The notes under the pieces: generated by a model
What the model saw: only the letters and a program-made list of their open reading frames with translations
Told to the model about the DNA's origin: nothing
Databases searched by the model: none
Translations under genes and position numbers: made by a program
Shown: positions 35,774 to 43,535 of the stretch, piece by piece
How positions within the stretch are numbered: position 1 is the stretch's first letter
Layout: every line of letters starts with the position of its first letter
Source: CAWICD01 sp052267165
GTDB taxonomy: Bacteria > Vulcanimicrobiota > Vulcanimicrobiia > Vulcanimicrobiales > Vulcanimicrobiaceae
DNA length: 64,000 nucleotides
Assembly (NCBI GenBank): GCA_052267165.1
Contig: JBKQHO010000039.1
Location: 124,001-188,000, forward strand
Reading direction: 5' to 3'

Positions 35774-36580
35774 ATGACGATCTTCGAACGTCTCTCGCGC
35801 GCCCTGCGCGCGGACGAGCCGGTCGCCCTCGCCACCCGGCTGGACGACGCGCAGCCTGGCGCCAAGATGATCGTGTGGGCAGGCGGCGTCGACGGAAACC
35901 TCGGCACGAGCGGCCTCAATCACGCGGTCGAAGCGGAAGCGCGCGCCCGGCTCGCGCTCGGCGAAAGCACGATCCGCAGCTTCGGCCCCGACGGCGAGCC
36001 GATCGGCGTCGAGGTGCGCGTCTTCATCCAAGCGTTCTCGCCGAAACCCGACATGTACATCTTCGGCGCGATCGACTTCTCGCGCGCCATGGCGACCCTG
36101 GGCAAATACCTCGGCTACCGCGTCACGGTCGTCGACGCGCGGCCGATCTTCGCGACCAAACAACGCGTCCCCGATGCCGACGAGGTCGTGGTCGCGTGGC
36201 CCGACGAGTTCTTGACGAGCGCGCGCGTCAGCGAACGCAGCGCGCTGATCGTGCTGACCCACGACGTCAAATTCGACATCCCCCTCCTGCTGGTCGCGCT
36301 GCGGACGAAAGCGGGCTACATCGGCGCGATGGGCAGCCGGCGCACCCACGAGAACCGGGTCGAGGCGCTGCGCGAAGCGGGCGTGACCGACGAGCAACTC
36401 GCGCGCATCAGCGCGCCGATCGGGCTCGACATCGGCGCGCGCACGCCCGAAGAGACCGCCCTCTCGATCGGCGGGGAGATCGTCGCCCTGCGCGCGGGGC
36501 GCAGCGGCGGACGCCTGCGAGACGGCAAGCAGCCCGTGCACAGCCCGCCGCGCGAGACCGCCTCGCTTTCCTCGACTTAG
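35774..36580 (+). CDS. XdhC/CoxF-family molybdenum hydroxylase maturation protein
   Basis: This is a 268-residue protein. The N-terminal part is XdhC-like but divergent. The C-terminal part (about 95-235) is the Rossmann-type XdhC_C domain with MYIFGAIDFSRAMATLGKYL, VTVVDARPIFATKQRVPDAD, LTHDVKFDIPLL and GYIGAMGSRRTHENR. It probably handles the molybdenum cofactor for CoxL. It lies four bases after the short XdhC gene. The C-terminal 25 residues are low-complexity. Confidence 0.88.
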   Translation: MTIFERLSRALRADEPVALATRLDDAQPGAKMIVWAGGVDGNLGTSGLNHAVEAEARARLALGESTIRSFGPDGEPIGVEVRVFIQAFSPKPDMYIFGAIDFSRAMATLGKYLGYRVTVVDARPIFATKQRVPDADEVVVAWPDEFLTSARVSERSALIVLTHDVKFDIPLLLVALRTKAGYIGAMGSRRTHENRVEALREAGVTDEQLARISAPIGLDIGARTPEETALSIGGEIVALRAGRSGGRLRDGKQPVHSPPRETASLSST

Positions 36581-36589
36581 GAGAATGAC

Positions 36590-37030
36590 GTGACCATCGA
36601 AGACAGTTTCCACGTCGACGCACCGCTGCACCGGACGTGGCCCGTGCTCAACGACATCCCGCGGGTCGCGACGTGCATCCCCAATGCGGAGATCACGGAA
36701 ATCGTCGACGACCATACCTATCGCGCCCAGGTCTCGGTCAAGGTCGGCCCGGTCTCGGTCAGCTATCGCGCCACGATCATCGTCGAGACGATCGACGAGG
36801 AGGCGCACAGCGCGACCTTTCACATCCACGGCGACGAGGTCAAAGGACGCGGCGGCGTGCGCGCGACGGTCATTACGCGCGCCGTCGCCGATGGACACCG
36901 GACGCAGATCTCGCTTCACACCGTCGCGCAGATCAGCGGCGTCATCGCGACCGTCGGCGGCCGGCTGATCGAAGGCGTCGCTAAGAAAACCGTCGCGCAG
37001 TTCGCCCAAAGCCTCTCCGCGATGGTGTGA
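36590..37030 (+). CDS. coxG: CoxG-like SRPBCC-fold carbon monoxide dehydrogenase subunit G
   Basis: This is a 146-residue START/SRPBCC hydrophobic-cavity protein with FHVDAPLHRTWPVLNDIPRV, then CIPNAEITEI, YRAQVSVKVGPVSVSYRA and the C-terminal helix LIEGVAKKTVAQFAQSL. CoxG proteins occur in cox accessory operons. In proven systems the family is linked to membrane attachment of the dehydrogenase or quinone delivery, though this member lacks the long anchoring tail. GTG start at 36590 is six bases after AGGAG. Confidence 0.88.
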   Translation: MTIEDSFHVDAPLHRTWPVLNDIPRVATCIPNAEITEIVDDHTYRAQVSVKVGPVSVSYRATIIVETIDEEAHSATFHIHGDEVKGRGGVRATVITRAVADGHRTQISLHTVAQISGVIATVGGRLIEGVAKKTVAQFAQSLSAMV

Positions 37031-37429
37031 GCGACGACGCCGTCCGCGCCGTCCTGGCGGCAGGGCGCTCCTCACGCATGGGCGCGGACAAACCGTCGTT
37101 ACGGCTCGGCGAAACGACGCTGCTCGAGCGAGCCCTCGAGGCGGCTCGCGGCCTTCGAACCGCGATCGTTCTCCCGCCGTCGCCGGCCGCAACCTGGCCC
37201 ACGCGCGCGGAGCAGCTGATCGTCGTCAACGACGAGCCCGAGCGCGGCATGACGCGATCCCTCGCGCTGGCCGACGCGGCGCTCGGCGAACCTGCGGCGG
37301 CGCTCGTGGTGCGACCCGCGCTGGCGGCGCGTCGAGGTCTCGAGCGACGACGACGCGCCGTATCTCGACCTCGACACGCCCGCCGATGTGGCGAGGCTCG
37401 AAAGCCGCTTGCAAGCGACCCGCGGCTAA
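37027..37429 (+). pseudogene. molybdenum cofactor cytidylyltransferase (MocA-like), internal deletion and frameshift
   Basis: The N-terminal 95 residues match a MobA/MocA nucleotidyltransferase: AVLAAGRSSRMGADKPSLRL is the NTP-binding loop, followed by NDEPERGMTRSLALAD. At about 37313-37322 the frame leaves homology. The family's C-terminal segment (DAPYLDLDTPADVARLESRL) appears in a different frame and ends at TAA 37427-37429. About 80-90 residues of the middle, including the metal-binding part, are missing. As written it cannot make CTP-linked molybdopterin, which the adjacent CoxL-type enzyme would need, so another copy must exist or the sequence is faulty here. GTG overlaps the coxG stop. 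Confidence 0.72.
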
Positions 37430-37488
37430 AGTATCTGGTTCGCACGGCGCGAAGGTGCCGGCCGCGTGCGCGCGGATAACCCCGTCGC

Positions 37489-37800
37489 ATGTCGTTCGAA
37501 TCGCTCGGCCACCTCCAACCTTGGCTCGCGCTCGGCGTGGTTGCAAGCACGGCGCTGACCGACGCGGTCTACGTGCTGTTTACCGCCGCAGTCTCGAGCC
37601 GCCGCCGGCTTGCTGCCGCCAGCTGGAGCAGCACGTGGTATCTGCTCTCTTCGTTCGCCGTCATCACCTATACGAAGCAGTGGGAATACGTGATCTTCGC
37701 GGCGCTCGGTTCGTGGCTGGGAGCGTTCGCCTCGATGAGCTTCTTGCACGGCCCCGGGGCGCATCCGCCGTCCCCGCTGGCGCCGCCGGGTGTTGAATGA
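37489..37800 (+). CDS. small integral membrane protein, 103 aa
   Basis: Three hydrophobic stretches are visible (WLALGVVASTALTDAVYVLF, TWYLLSSFAVITY and YVIFAALGSWLGAFASMSFL). They are joined by short polar loops, and the tail is Pro-rich. It is probably a cytoplasmic-membrane protein with three helices. I do not recognise a characterised family. It lies 59 bases after the cytidylyltransferase remnant in the same orientation and could be the last gene of the cox accessory unit. There is no clear ribosome-binding site for ATG 37489. Confidence 0.65.
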   Translation: MSFESLGHLQPWLALGVVASTALTDAVYVLFTAAVSSRRRLAAASWSSTWYLLSSFAVITYTKQWEYVIFAALGSWLGAFASMSFLHGPGAHPPSPLAPPGVE

Positions 37801-37842
37801 CGTGAACGCGGGTTCAGCCCCGGCCTTGGCGCTCCGGGCGCT

Positions 37843-38030
37843 TCAAGCACCGAAGATCGCCGCTAGGTCGAGCACGAGTTCGTCATCCGCCTCGGGTAAG
37901 AATTCCAAGCCGATCGATAACTTCGGATCGGCGGCCGGCAACGGACCGTGTTCGCTATACACGGTTGCTATGCGTTGGAACGGGTCGAGTACGACTGCTA
38001 AGTTCGGTTTCCGCCGCGACCTGATCGAAA
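37843..38030 (-). pseudogene. possible C-terminal remnant of a Uma2-family (DUF820) protein
   Basis: Reading the minus strand from about 38030 gives a 60-residue frame, KPNLAVVLDPFQRIATVYS followed by LSIGLEFLPEADDELVLDLA, ending IFGA-stop at 37843. The pattern (an A-V-L-D-P-like start, a tyrosine in T-V-Y-S, and an ending L-D-L-A-A-I-F) resembles the end of Uma2 restriction-endonuclease-fold proteins. There is no start codon downstream of the in-frame stop that precedes it, so it would be a fragment. The identification is weak. Confidence 0.35.
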
Positions 38031-38034
38031 TCCG

Positions 38035-38166
38035 TCAGCGCAGCACGTGCAAGCCGTGGAGCAGGGCGAACCCTGCGCCGACGAAGACGTAGATCGCGAG
38101 CACGCCGAACGCGCGCCGCCGCATACGCTGGGCGCCCGAGCGGGTGGGCCGCGCGTCCGTCGTCAT
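38035..38166 (-). CDS. 43-residue single-pass membrane protein coupled to mntH
   Basis: The ATG at 38166 overlaps the mntH stop codon by four bases (ATGA), the arrangement of translationally coupled genes. The product is a basic N-terminus (TRSGAQRMRRR) followed by one hydrophobic segment (AFGVLAIYVFVGAGFALLHG) and a short HVLR tail, so it should insert as a single helix with the N-terminus inside. It may be a small accessory subunit of the manganese transporter. No known family is recognised. The overlap and clean charge/hydrophobic layout argue against a chance frame. Confidence 0.6.
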   Translation of the reverse strand: MTTDARPTRSGAQRMRRRAFGVLAIYVFVGAGFALLHGLHVLR

Positions 38167-39491
38167 CCGAGTTTCGGAAGCGAGCCGCCGAAGGTCGTCC
38201 ACAGCAGCAACGCGTTCAACACTAAGATCGTGAAGCTCGCGAGCGCGGCCAACACCATGACGGGCTTCGCGTTCGCCAAAACGCCCATCGTTTGCGAGCG
38301 GCTCGTGAAATACATCAAAGCGATGATCGGAACGGGCAAGACGAAGCTCAACACGACCTGGCTGAGCACGAGCGCCTCGGTGACGTTGACGCCAAGCGCG
38401 ACCACGACGACCGCGGGGGTCATGGTGACCAGCCGCCGCAGCCAAATGGGAACCGTGAAGCCCACGAAGCCTTGCATGATCACCTGGCCGGCCATCGTGC
38501 CGACGACCGAGCTCGAGACTCCGGAGGCCAGCAGCGAGATCAGAAAGACGAAGGCGGCCGCGCCGCCCAAGAGCGGCGTGAGCGTGCGATAGGCCGTCGA
38601 GATGTCGGCGACGTCGGCCCGGCCGTGCGCATTGAAGACGGCCGCCGACATGAACATCATCGCGAGGTTGACCAAGCCGGCGAGGCCGAGCGCGATCACG
38701 ACCTCGATGTTCGAATAGCGAATGATGCGGCGCGCCGTGGCGACGGAATCGTGCCGGATGCGGTCTTGCGTCAAGCCCGAGTGCAGATAGATCGCGTGCG
38801 GCATCACGGTCGCGCCGACGATGCCGACCGCAAGCAGCAGGCTCGACGAACCGCCGATCCACGGCACGACTGAGTGATAGGCGACTTGGCTCCAGTTGGG
38901 TTTGGCCAACAAGGTCTCGATCACATACGCGACCGCGATCACGCCGACCAGCGAGCCGACCAAAACCTCGAGCGGACGAAAGCCGTAGCGATCGAGCATC
39001 AGCAGCGCGTAGGTGAGCAGGCCCGTAAGCAGGACCGCGGTCAGCATCGGGACGCCGCAGAGCAAGTTCAGCGCGATCGTCGCGCCGAGAAACTCCGCGA
39101 CGTCCGTCGCCATCGCGCCGATCTCGCTGACGACCCACATCGAGAGCGTGGCGGGCCGCGGCAGACGCTCGCGACAGAGCTCGGCGAGGTTCTTGCCGGT
39201 CACGACGCCGAGCTTGGCCGAAAGCCCTTGGAAGAGCATCGCCATCAAGTTGGCCAGCACTACGACCCACAACAGGCGGTAGCCGAAGTTCGCCCCGCCC
39301 TGCACGTTCGTGGCGAAATTGCCAGGGTCGACGTACGCGACCGATGCGACGAAGGCCGGCCCGGCGAAGGGCAGCAGCGCACGCCAGCCGCCGGAGCGGC
39401 CCTCGAGCACGTCTTGCGCCGCAACCCGCGTGCGCTCGGTGGCGGCATTCGCCCCGGAGCGGAGCGCGGCGAGCCCCTGCACTCGAATCAA
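38163..39491 (-). CDS. mntH: NRAMP-family Mn2+/Fe2+ transporter MntH
   Basis: This is a 442-residue membrane protein with about eleven helices. The metal-coordinating DPGN of helix 1 is in VAYVDPGNFATNVQGGA, and the helix 6 motif is IVGATVMPHAIYLHSGL with the conserved Met-Pro-His. It imports Mn2+ and other divalent metals with protons. The start is placed at TTG 39491, overlapping the mntR stop (TTGA). A GTG at 39482 is an alternative. It is co-transcribed with mntR and expected to be repressed by it when manganese is sufficient. Confidence 0.93.
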   Translation of the reverse strand: MIRVQGLAALRSGANAATERTRVAAQDVLEGRSGGWRALLPFAGPAFVASVAYVDPGNFATNVQGGANFGYRLLWVVVLANLMAMLFQGLSAKLGVVTGKNLAELCRERLPRPATLSMWVVSEIGAMATDVAEFLGATIALNLLCGVPMLTAVLLTGLLTYALLMLDRYGFRPLEVLVGSLVGVIAVAYVIETLLAKPNWSQVAYHSVVPWIGGSSSLLLAVGIVGATVMPHAIYLHSGLTQDRIRHDSVATARRIIRYSNIEVVIALGLAGLVNLAMMFMSAAVFNAHGRADVADISTAYRTLTPLLGGAAAFVFLISLLASGVSSSVVGTMAGQVIMQGFVGFTVPIWLRRLVTMTPAVVVVALGVNVTEALVLSQVVLSFVLPVPIIALMYFTSRSQTMGVLANAKPVMVLAALASFTILVLNALLLWTTFGGSLPKLG

Positions 39492-40243
39492 GCGCGGCGG
39501 CCTCGCGGGACTTCGACGACCCGCACGCGCGCGGCATGCTGGGCCGACAGCGCGACCTCGCGCTTCCCGCAGCGCAGCACGACGCGCTGGTCGTCGCCGG
39601 CGAGGACCGCAGCCCGCAGCCCCGGCAGCACGCCGGCTTCGGAGAGCGCACGGACTGCGGCTGCGTCGCGGTCGTCGAGGCTCGAAACCAGCACGTGCGT
39701 TCCGACGGAAACGCTCGTCAGCCGCGGGTCGTGGCTGCGGCGGGCTTCGCCCAAGCTGTACGGAATCGCGTGTCCGTGCGGGTCGCACGCCGGATTCCCC
39801 ATGAGCTCCGCAAGCCGCTGCGCGATGTCTTCCGAGATCGCGTGCTCGATCCGTTCCGCTTCGGCGTGGACGCGCTCGAGCGGTATGCCCAGGAGGCGGT
39901 GCATGAACGTCTCGAGCAAGCGGTGCCGGCGCACCATCGCCACCGCGAGCTCGCGGCCCGCACGGGTCAAGCGCAAGACGTTGGTCGACGCCTCGTCCGC
40001 GTCGAGCAGGCCGTCGCGCTGCAGGGAACGTTTGGCCTTGCTCACCGAGACGGGGCTGACGCCTAGGTGGCGGGCGACGTCGGCTGCCTTCACCGGCCCG
40101 TCGTCGCCGAGCTGGTAGACCGCCTTGACGTAATCCTCGCGCGCTCGGGTGGCAGACCGGTCGGAGCCGACTTCCAGCACCGGATCGCGCCTGCTGCGCG
40201 GCCGCTTGGCCGGCACGGACGATTTCATCTGTTTGTTACCCAT
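39488..40243 (-). CDS. mntR: DtxR/MntR-family metal-dependent transcriptional regulator
   Basis: This is a 251-residue regulator. The winged helix-turn-helix is at about residues 35-95 (YVKAVYQLGDDGPVKAADVA, RHLGVSPVSVSKAKRSLQRD) and the metal-binding dimerisation domain at about 95-170 (RRHRLLETFMHRLLG, ERIEHAISEDIAQRL). A C-terminal FeoA/SH3-like domain is present, as in DtxR and IdeR rather than the shorter Bacillus MntR. It precedes mntH with overlapping codons. Three GGTTA/TAACC half-sites immediately upstream form its likely operator, giving feedback control. Start ATG 40243; a second ATG follows five codons later. Confidence 0.9.
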   Translation of the reverse strand: MGNKQMKSSVPAKRPRSRRDPVLEVGSDRSATRAREDYVKAVYQLGDDGPVKAADVARHLGVSPVSVSKAKRSLQRDGLLDADEASTNVLRLTRAGRELAVAMVRRHRLLETFMHRLLGIPLERVHAEAERIEHAISEDIAQRLAELMGNPACDPHGHAIPYSLGEARRSHDPRLTSVSVGTHVLVSSLDDRDAAAVRALSEAGVLPGLRAAVLAGDDQRVVLRCGKREVALSAQHAARVRVVEVPRGRRA

Positions 40244-40264
40244 GGTTAACGATAACCAAGGTTA
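40244..40264 (-). promoter_or_regulatory. tandem MntR/DtxR-type operator
   Basis: Just upstream of the mntR start lie three alternating half-sites: GGTTA (40244-40248), TAACC (40253-40257) and GGTTA (40260-40264). They make two overlapping inverted repeats, GGTTA-N4-TAACC and TAACC-AA-GGTTA. Position and symmetry fit a DtxR-family dimer pair blocking transcription of mntR-mntH. Confidence 0.65.
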
Positions 40265-40279
40265 ACATGCCGGCGGCGC

Positions 40280-40321
40280 GCAGTAAAGGCCGGCAGCGTG
40301 TTCGCTGCCGGCCTTTACTGC
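40280..40321 (-). terminator. strong hairpin between groEL and mntR
   Basis: A perfect 17-base-pair stem (left arm 40280-40296, right arm 40305-40321, eight-base loop) lies 37 bases beyond the groEL stop and upstream of the mntR operator. The stem is much longer than chance allows. The minus-strand side lacks a uridine tract, while on the plus strand it is followed by CTTTCTTT-like sequence. It most likely ends or protects the monooxygenase operon transcript. Confidence 0.7.
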
Positions 40322-40357
40322 TTTCTTTACATCGCGCGAGACGCCCGCTCGTGCCAG

Positions 40358-42007
40358 CTAGACAAGCGAAGAAGGCCGCGGCAAGCCTTCGGCGAGGTCG
40401 CCGAAGCCCGGCGCATAGACCTGCCCGGGAGGACCGAAGACTTCCTCGGCGACCAGAGCTTCAGTCGTCAACAAGAGGGCTGCGATCGAAGCCGCGCTCT
40501 GCAAGGCCGAACAGGTCACCTTCGCCGGGTCGAGCACGCCGAACCCGAACATGTCGCCGTAGGTTCCGGTGAGTGCGTTGAAGCCGGAGTCTTTCGGCAA
40601 GCAGCGAACCCGCGTCAGGACGGCATCGCCGTCGTACCCCGCGTTCGAAGCAATCCAGCGCAACGGTTCTGAGAGCGCGCCGCGCACGATCGACGCGCCG
40701 GTCGCGGCATCGCCTTCGAGGCGAAGCTGGTCGAGCGCGCTCTCCGCCGCGACCAAAGCCGTCCCGCCGCCGGGCAGCACGCCTTCCTCCACCGCGGCCC
40801 GAGTCGCCGAGAGCGAGTCCTCGACCCGGTGCTGCTTCTCTTTGAGCTCCACGTCCGTCGCCGCGCCGACGCGGACCAGCGCGACGCTGCGCGCCAGCCG
40901 CGCGAGCCGCGTGCGCATCTTTTCCTTGTCGTGCTCGTAGGGAGCGCGCTCGAGCTCGACCTTGAGTTGGGCGATGCGTGCGTCGACGTCCTCCTTCGCG
41001 CCGTATCCCTCGATGATCGTCGTGCTGTTCTCGGTCACGACGATCTTGCGCGCGCGCCCCAAGTCTTCGAGGGTCACGTTCGAGAGCGAGTGGCCGGCGT
41101 CCGCGGTCACGACGCGTCCGCCCGTCACGGCGGCGATGTCGTGCAGCTCGGCGATGCGCCGGTGCCCGAAGCCCGGCGCGCGGACGGCGATCGACTGCAC
41201 CGTCCCGTGGACCTTGTTGGTGACCAGCATGCCGAGCGCCGGACCGTCGACCGTCTCCGCCAAAATGAGCAGTGGGCGCGGCGACTTCATGACGCGCTCC
41301 ATCACCGGCATCAGGTCCTGGACCTTCGAGATCTTCTCGTTGGTCAACAGGATGTACGGCTCTTCGTAGACCGTCTCCATGCGCTGCTGGTCGGTGACGA
41401 AGTACGGCGTGATGTAGCCGTTGTCGAACTCGTAGCCCTCGACGAACTCGAGGCCGAGCCCGAGCGTGTGCGACTCCTCGACGGTCACCACGCCTTCGAG
41501 GCCGACGCGGTCCATCGCTTCGGCGATGACGTTACCGATCCGGTCGTCGTTGTTCGCCGAGATCGCGGCCACGTTCGCCAGCTCGGCCTTGGTGCGCACG
41601 GGCCGCGCCGCGCGGCGGAGCTCGCTCAGCACGAGGTCCGTCGCGCGTTCGATCCCGCCTTTGAGGAGCACCGGGTTCGCGCCGTCGGCGATCCGGCTCA
41701 TGCCCTCGCGGACCATCGCTTGCGCGAGGACCGTGGCCGTCGTCGTGCCGTCGCCGGCGACGTCGTTGGTCTTCGAGGCAACCTCCCGGAGCAGCTGGGC
41801 CCCCATGTTCTCGAAAGGGTTTCCGAGCACGATCTCCCGTGCGATCGTCACGCCGTCGTTGGTGATGGTCGGCGCTCCGGTCAACTTTTCGAGGACCACG
41901 TTGCGGCCTTTGGGGCCCAGCGTCACCTTGACCGCGTCCGCGACTTTGTTGACGCCGCTTTCGAGGAGCCGCCGCGCGTCCTCGTTGTATTTCAGAATCT
42001 TTCCCAT
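40358..42007 (-). CDS. groEL: GroEL-type chaperonin dedicated to the diiron monooxygenase (MimG-like)
   Basis: This is a 549-residue group I chaperonin with ATP-binding VTLGPKGRNVVLEKLTGAP and GDGTTTATVLAQAMV, apical domain VEGYEFDNGYITPYFV and hinge LPGGGTALVAAES. It lacks the Gly-Gly-Met repeat tail of housekeeping GroEL and ends PRPSSLV, and no groES is adjacent. It is the last gene of the mim-type operon, 15 bases after the coupling protein gene. Mycobacterial propane/acetone monooxygenases need such a specific chaperonin for a soluble hydroxylase, so that role is inferred here. Confidence 0.93.
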   Translation of the reverse strand: MGKILKYNEDARRLLESGVNKVADAVKVTLGPKGRNVVLEKLTGAPTITNDGVTIAREIVLGNPFENMGAQLLREVASKTNDVAGDGTTTATVLAQAMVREGMSRIADGANPVLLKGGIERATDLVLSELRRAARPVRTKAELANVAAISANNDDRIGNVIAEAMDRVGLEGVVTVEESHTLGLGLEFVEGYEFDNGYITPYFVTDQQRMETVYEEPYILLTNEKISKVQDLMPVMERVMKSPRPLLILAETVDGPALGMLVTNKVHGTVQSIAVRAPGFGHRRIAELHDIAAVTGGRVVTADAGHSLSNVTLEDLGRARKIVVTENSTTIIEGYGAKEDVDARIAQLKVELERAPYEHDKEKMRTRLARLARSVALVRVGAATDVELKEKQHRVEDSLSATRAAVEEGVLPGGGTALVAAESALDQLRLEGDAATGASIVRGALSEPLRWIASNAGYDGDAVLTRVRCLPKDSGFNALTGTYGDMFGFGVLDPAKVTCSALQSAASIAALLLTTEALVAEEVFGPPGQVYAPGFGDLAEGLPRPSSLV

Positions 42008-42022
42008 GCGAGACCCCGCGCG

Positions 42023-42391
42023 CTAGCTGACCGGTTTGAGGGCGAAGTCGATGTACTCCCCGGCTTCCTCGGGGTTGGCGAAGAGGTACACGTGGTCGTC
42101 GGTCACGACCATCCGGCCGTAGTGGGTCGACATCACCTCTTCGATGTCGGCCGGGTAGATCTCACGCCCCAGCGCGACCGACAGTTCGTCGAGATCGAAA
42201 TCGATCTTGTTGATCCCGTCCACTCGAATCATCGAGGGCAGCTCGCGGATCTTGACGTCCTTCTTCGTGGCCATTATCCGCGCGATGACGTACCCGTCCT
42301 GCGTGTTCATCAAGGTCAAGCCGCACTGGTTCGACCGGGTGTTGTCCGACTTGAAGGCCTTGTTCGGATCGACGACCGTCGTCGTGCTCAT
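42023..42391 (-). CDS. mimD: monooxygenase coupling/effector protein (MmoB/DmpM family)
   Basis: This 122-residue protein of the MmoB/DmpM family has no cofactor. It binds the hydroxylase to gate oxygen activation and substrate access. Typical segments are NQCGLTLMNTQDGYVIARIM, the central KIRELPSMIRVDGINKIDFD and the C-terminal FANPEEAGEYIDFAL. ATG 42391 overlaps the small hydroxylase gene stop by four bases. Gene order large subunit, reductase, small subunit, coupling protein matches mimABCD/prmABCD. Confidence 0.92.
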   Translation of the reverse strand: MSTTTVVDPNKAFKSDNTRSNQCGLTLMNTQDGYVIARIMATKKDVKIRELPSMIRVDGINKIDFDLDELSVALGREIYPADIEEVMSTHYGRMVVTDDHVYLFANPEEAGEYIDFALKPVS

Positions 42392-43497
42392 GCGTTCAGC
42401 TCCTTGGGCGAGGCGAGATGGAGTTCGTTGAGGATCGAGACGAAGCGCTCTTTGCTCTGCGTGAGCGATTCCTCGAAGCTGACGGGCTTCGCTTGAGGCT
42501 GCGACCAGATCGGCTGCAGCGCGCGCGCCGCCTTGAGGCTCATCGGCACGTACTTGGAGAGCCATTCCCCCATGATCTTCTTGTTCTGCTCGCCGTACTG
42601 CGGATCGGAGGTCAGCATCTCGTAGAGCACTCGCGTGTAGCGCAGGTCGCGCTCGTCGTCGTTCTCGCCGACGCCCATCAGCGAAGGCGTGACGTAGTCG
42701 CCGTTCGGCGCGGCCGCCTGCATGACGAAGTTGCTCCGGAAGAGCTCGCTTACTAGCGGTAAGAAGACGACGTTGGCGGCGAAGATCTGCTCGCCCCAGT
42801 CGACGATGGCGGTCAGCCGCTCGACGTTCTCGCGCACGCCTTGCCAGACGGGATCTTCCTTCCAGGCTTTGAGGTGCGCCTTGCCGTCGAAGCCCTTGAT
42901 CTCTTCGCTGAGCTCGAGGTTGTAGAGCGCCATGTCCTGCGCGAAGCGCAGTTTGTGGACGCCGTTCACGGCGAGCGCGTTGTTGATCATGTTGTTCGGC
43001 GCTTCGCGATTGGCGCGCACGAAGACGTGCATGCCCAACCCCTGGTCGACGTGCATCCATGCGCCGACGTGACGCGCGACCACGTTCGTCCAGGCCACAT
43101 TCCAGTTCGCGAAGGCGTGCTGCGCCTTAGCGTTCTCCATGTTCTGCGCGATCTGCCGGACGATCGCCGAGTTGTTGTTGTAGATCGTCTTTTCCCACTC
43201 TTGATTGGGATCCCGGAACTTGTGCCAGTCCGTCGACTTGAGCACCGTCCAGTCTTTCGGATAGCCGGCCTCGCCGTTGGCGAAAGCGTAGACCCAGTCC
43301 TGAGTCAGGTAGCGGTCCGGATCGGGGATGACGTCGACGGTTACGTCCTCGTAGATCGTCGCCTTGGCCTTTTCGGGCGTGAAGTAGTTGTACTGCCGGC
43401 TGTCGGAGCTGGGAAAGGTCAGCGCTCCTGCCTCAGCATCCGTGAACGACAGCTTGGGGACGCTGCGCGTCTTCTCTTCTGTTGGGGTGGCACTCAC
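42388..43497 (-). CDS. mimC: diiron monooxygenase hydroxylase small (beta) subunit
   Basis: This is a 369-residue helical beta subunit of a soluble diiron monooxygenase, containing no metal site itself. Characteristic stretches are SDSRQYNYFTPEKAKATIYE, WKFRDPNQEWEKT-like contacts (seen as FRDPNQEWEKTIYNNN) and ANREAPNNMINNALAVNGVH. It pairs with MimA as an (alpha-beta)2 hydroxylase. The start is GTG 43497, eight bases after AAAGGA. Upstream in-frame sequence belongs to the reductase gene region and is not conserved. Confidence 0.92.
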   Translation of the reverse strand: MSATPTEEKTRSVPKLSFTDAEAGALTFPSSDSRQYNYFTPEKAKATIYEDVTVDVIPDPDRYLTQDWVYAFANGEAGYPKDWTVLKSTDWHKFRDPNQEWEKTIYNNNSAIVRQIAQNMENAKAQHAFANWNVAWTNVVARHVGAWMHVDQGLGMHVFVRANREAPNNMINNALAVNGVHKLRFAQDMALYNLELSEEIKGFDGKAHLKAWKEDPVWQGVRENVERLTAIVDWGEQIFAANVVFLPLVSELFRSNFVMQAAAPNGDYVTPSLMGVGENDDERDLRYTRVLYEMLTSDPQYGEQNKKIMGEWLSKYVPMSLKAARALQPIWSQPQAKPVSFEESLTQSKERFVSILNELHLASPKELNA

Positions 43498-43535
43498 GGG
43501 TTCGGTCCTTTCGTCAGCGGTGTCCCGTCGGAACA

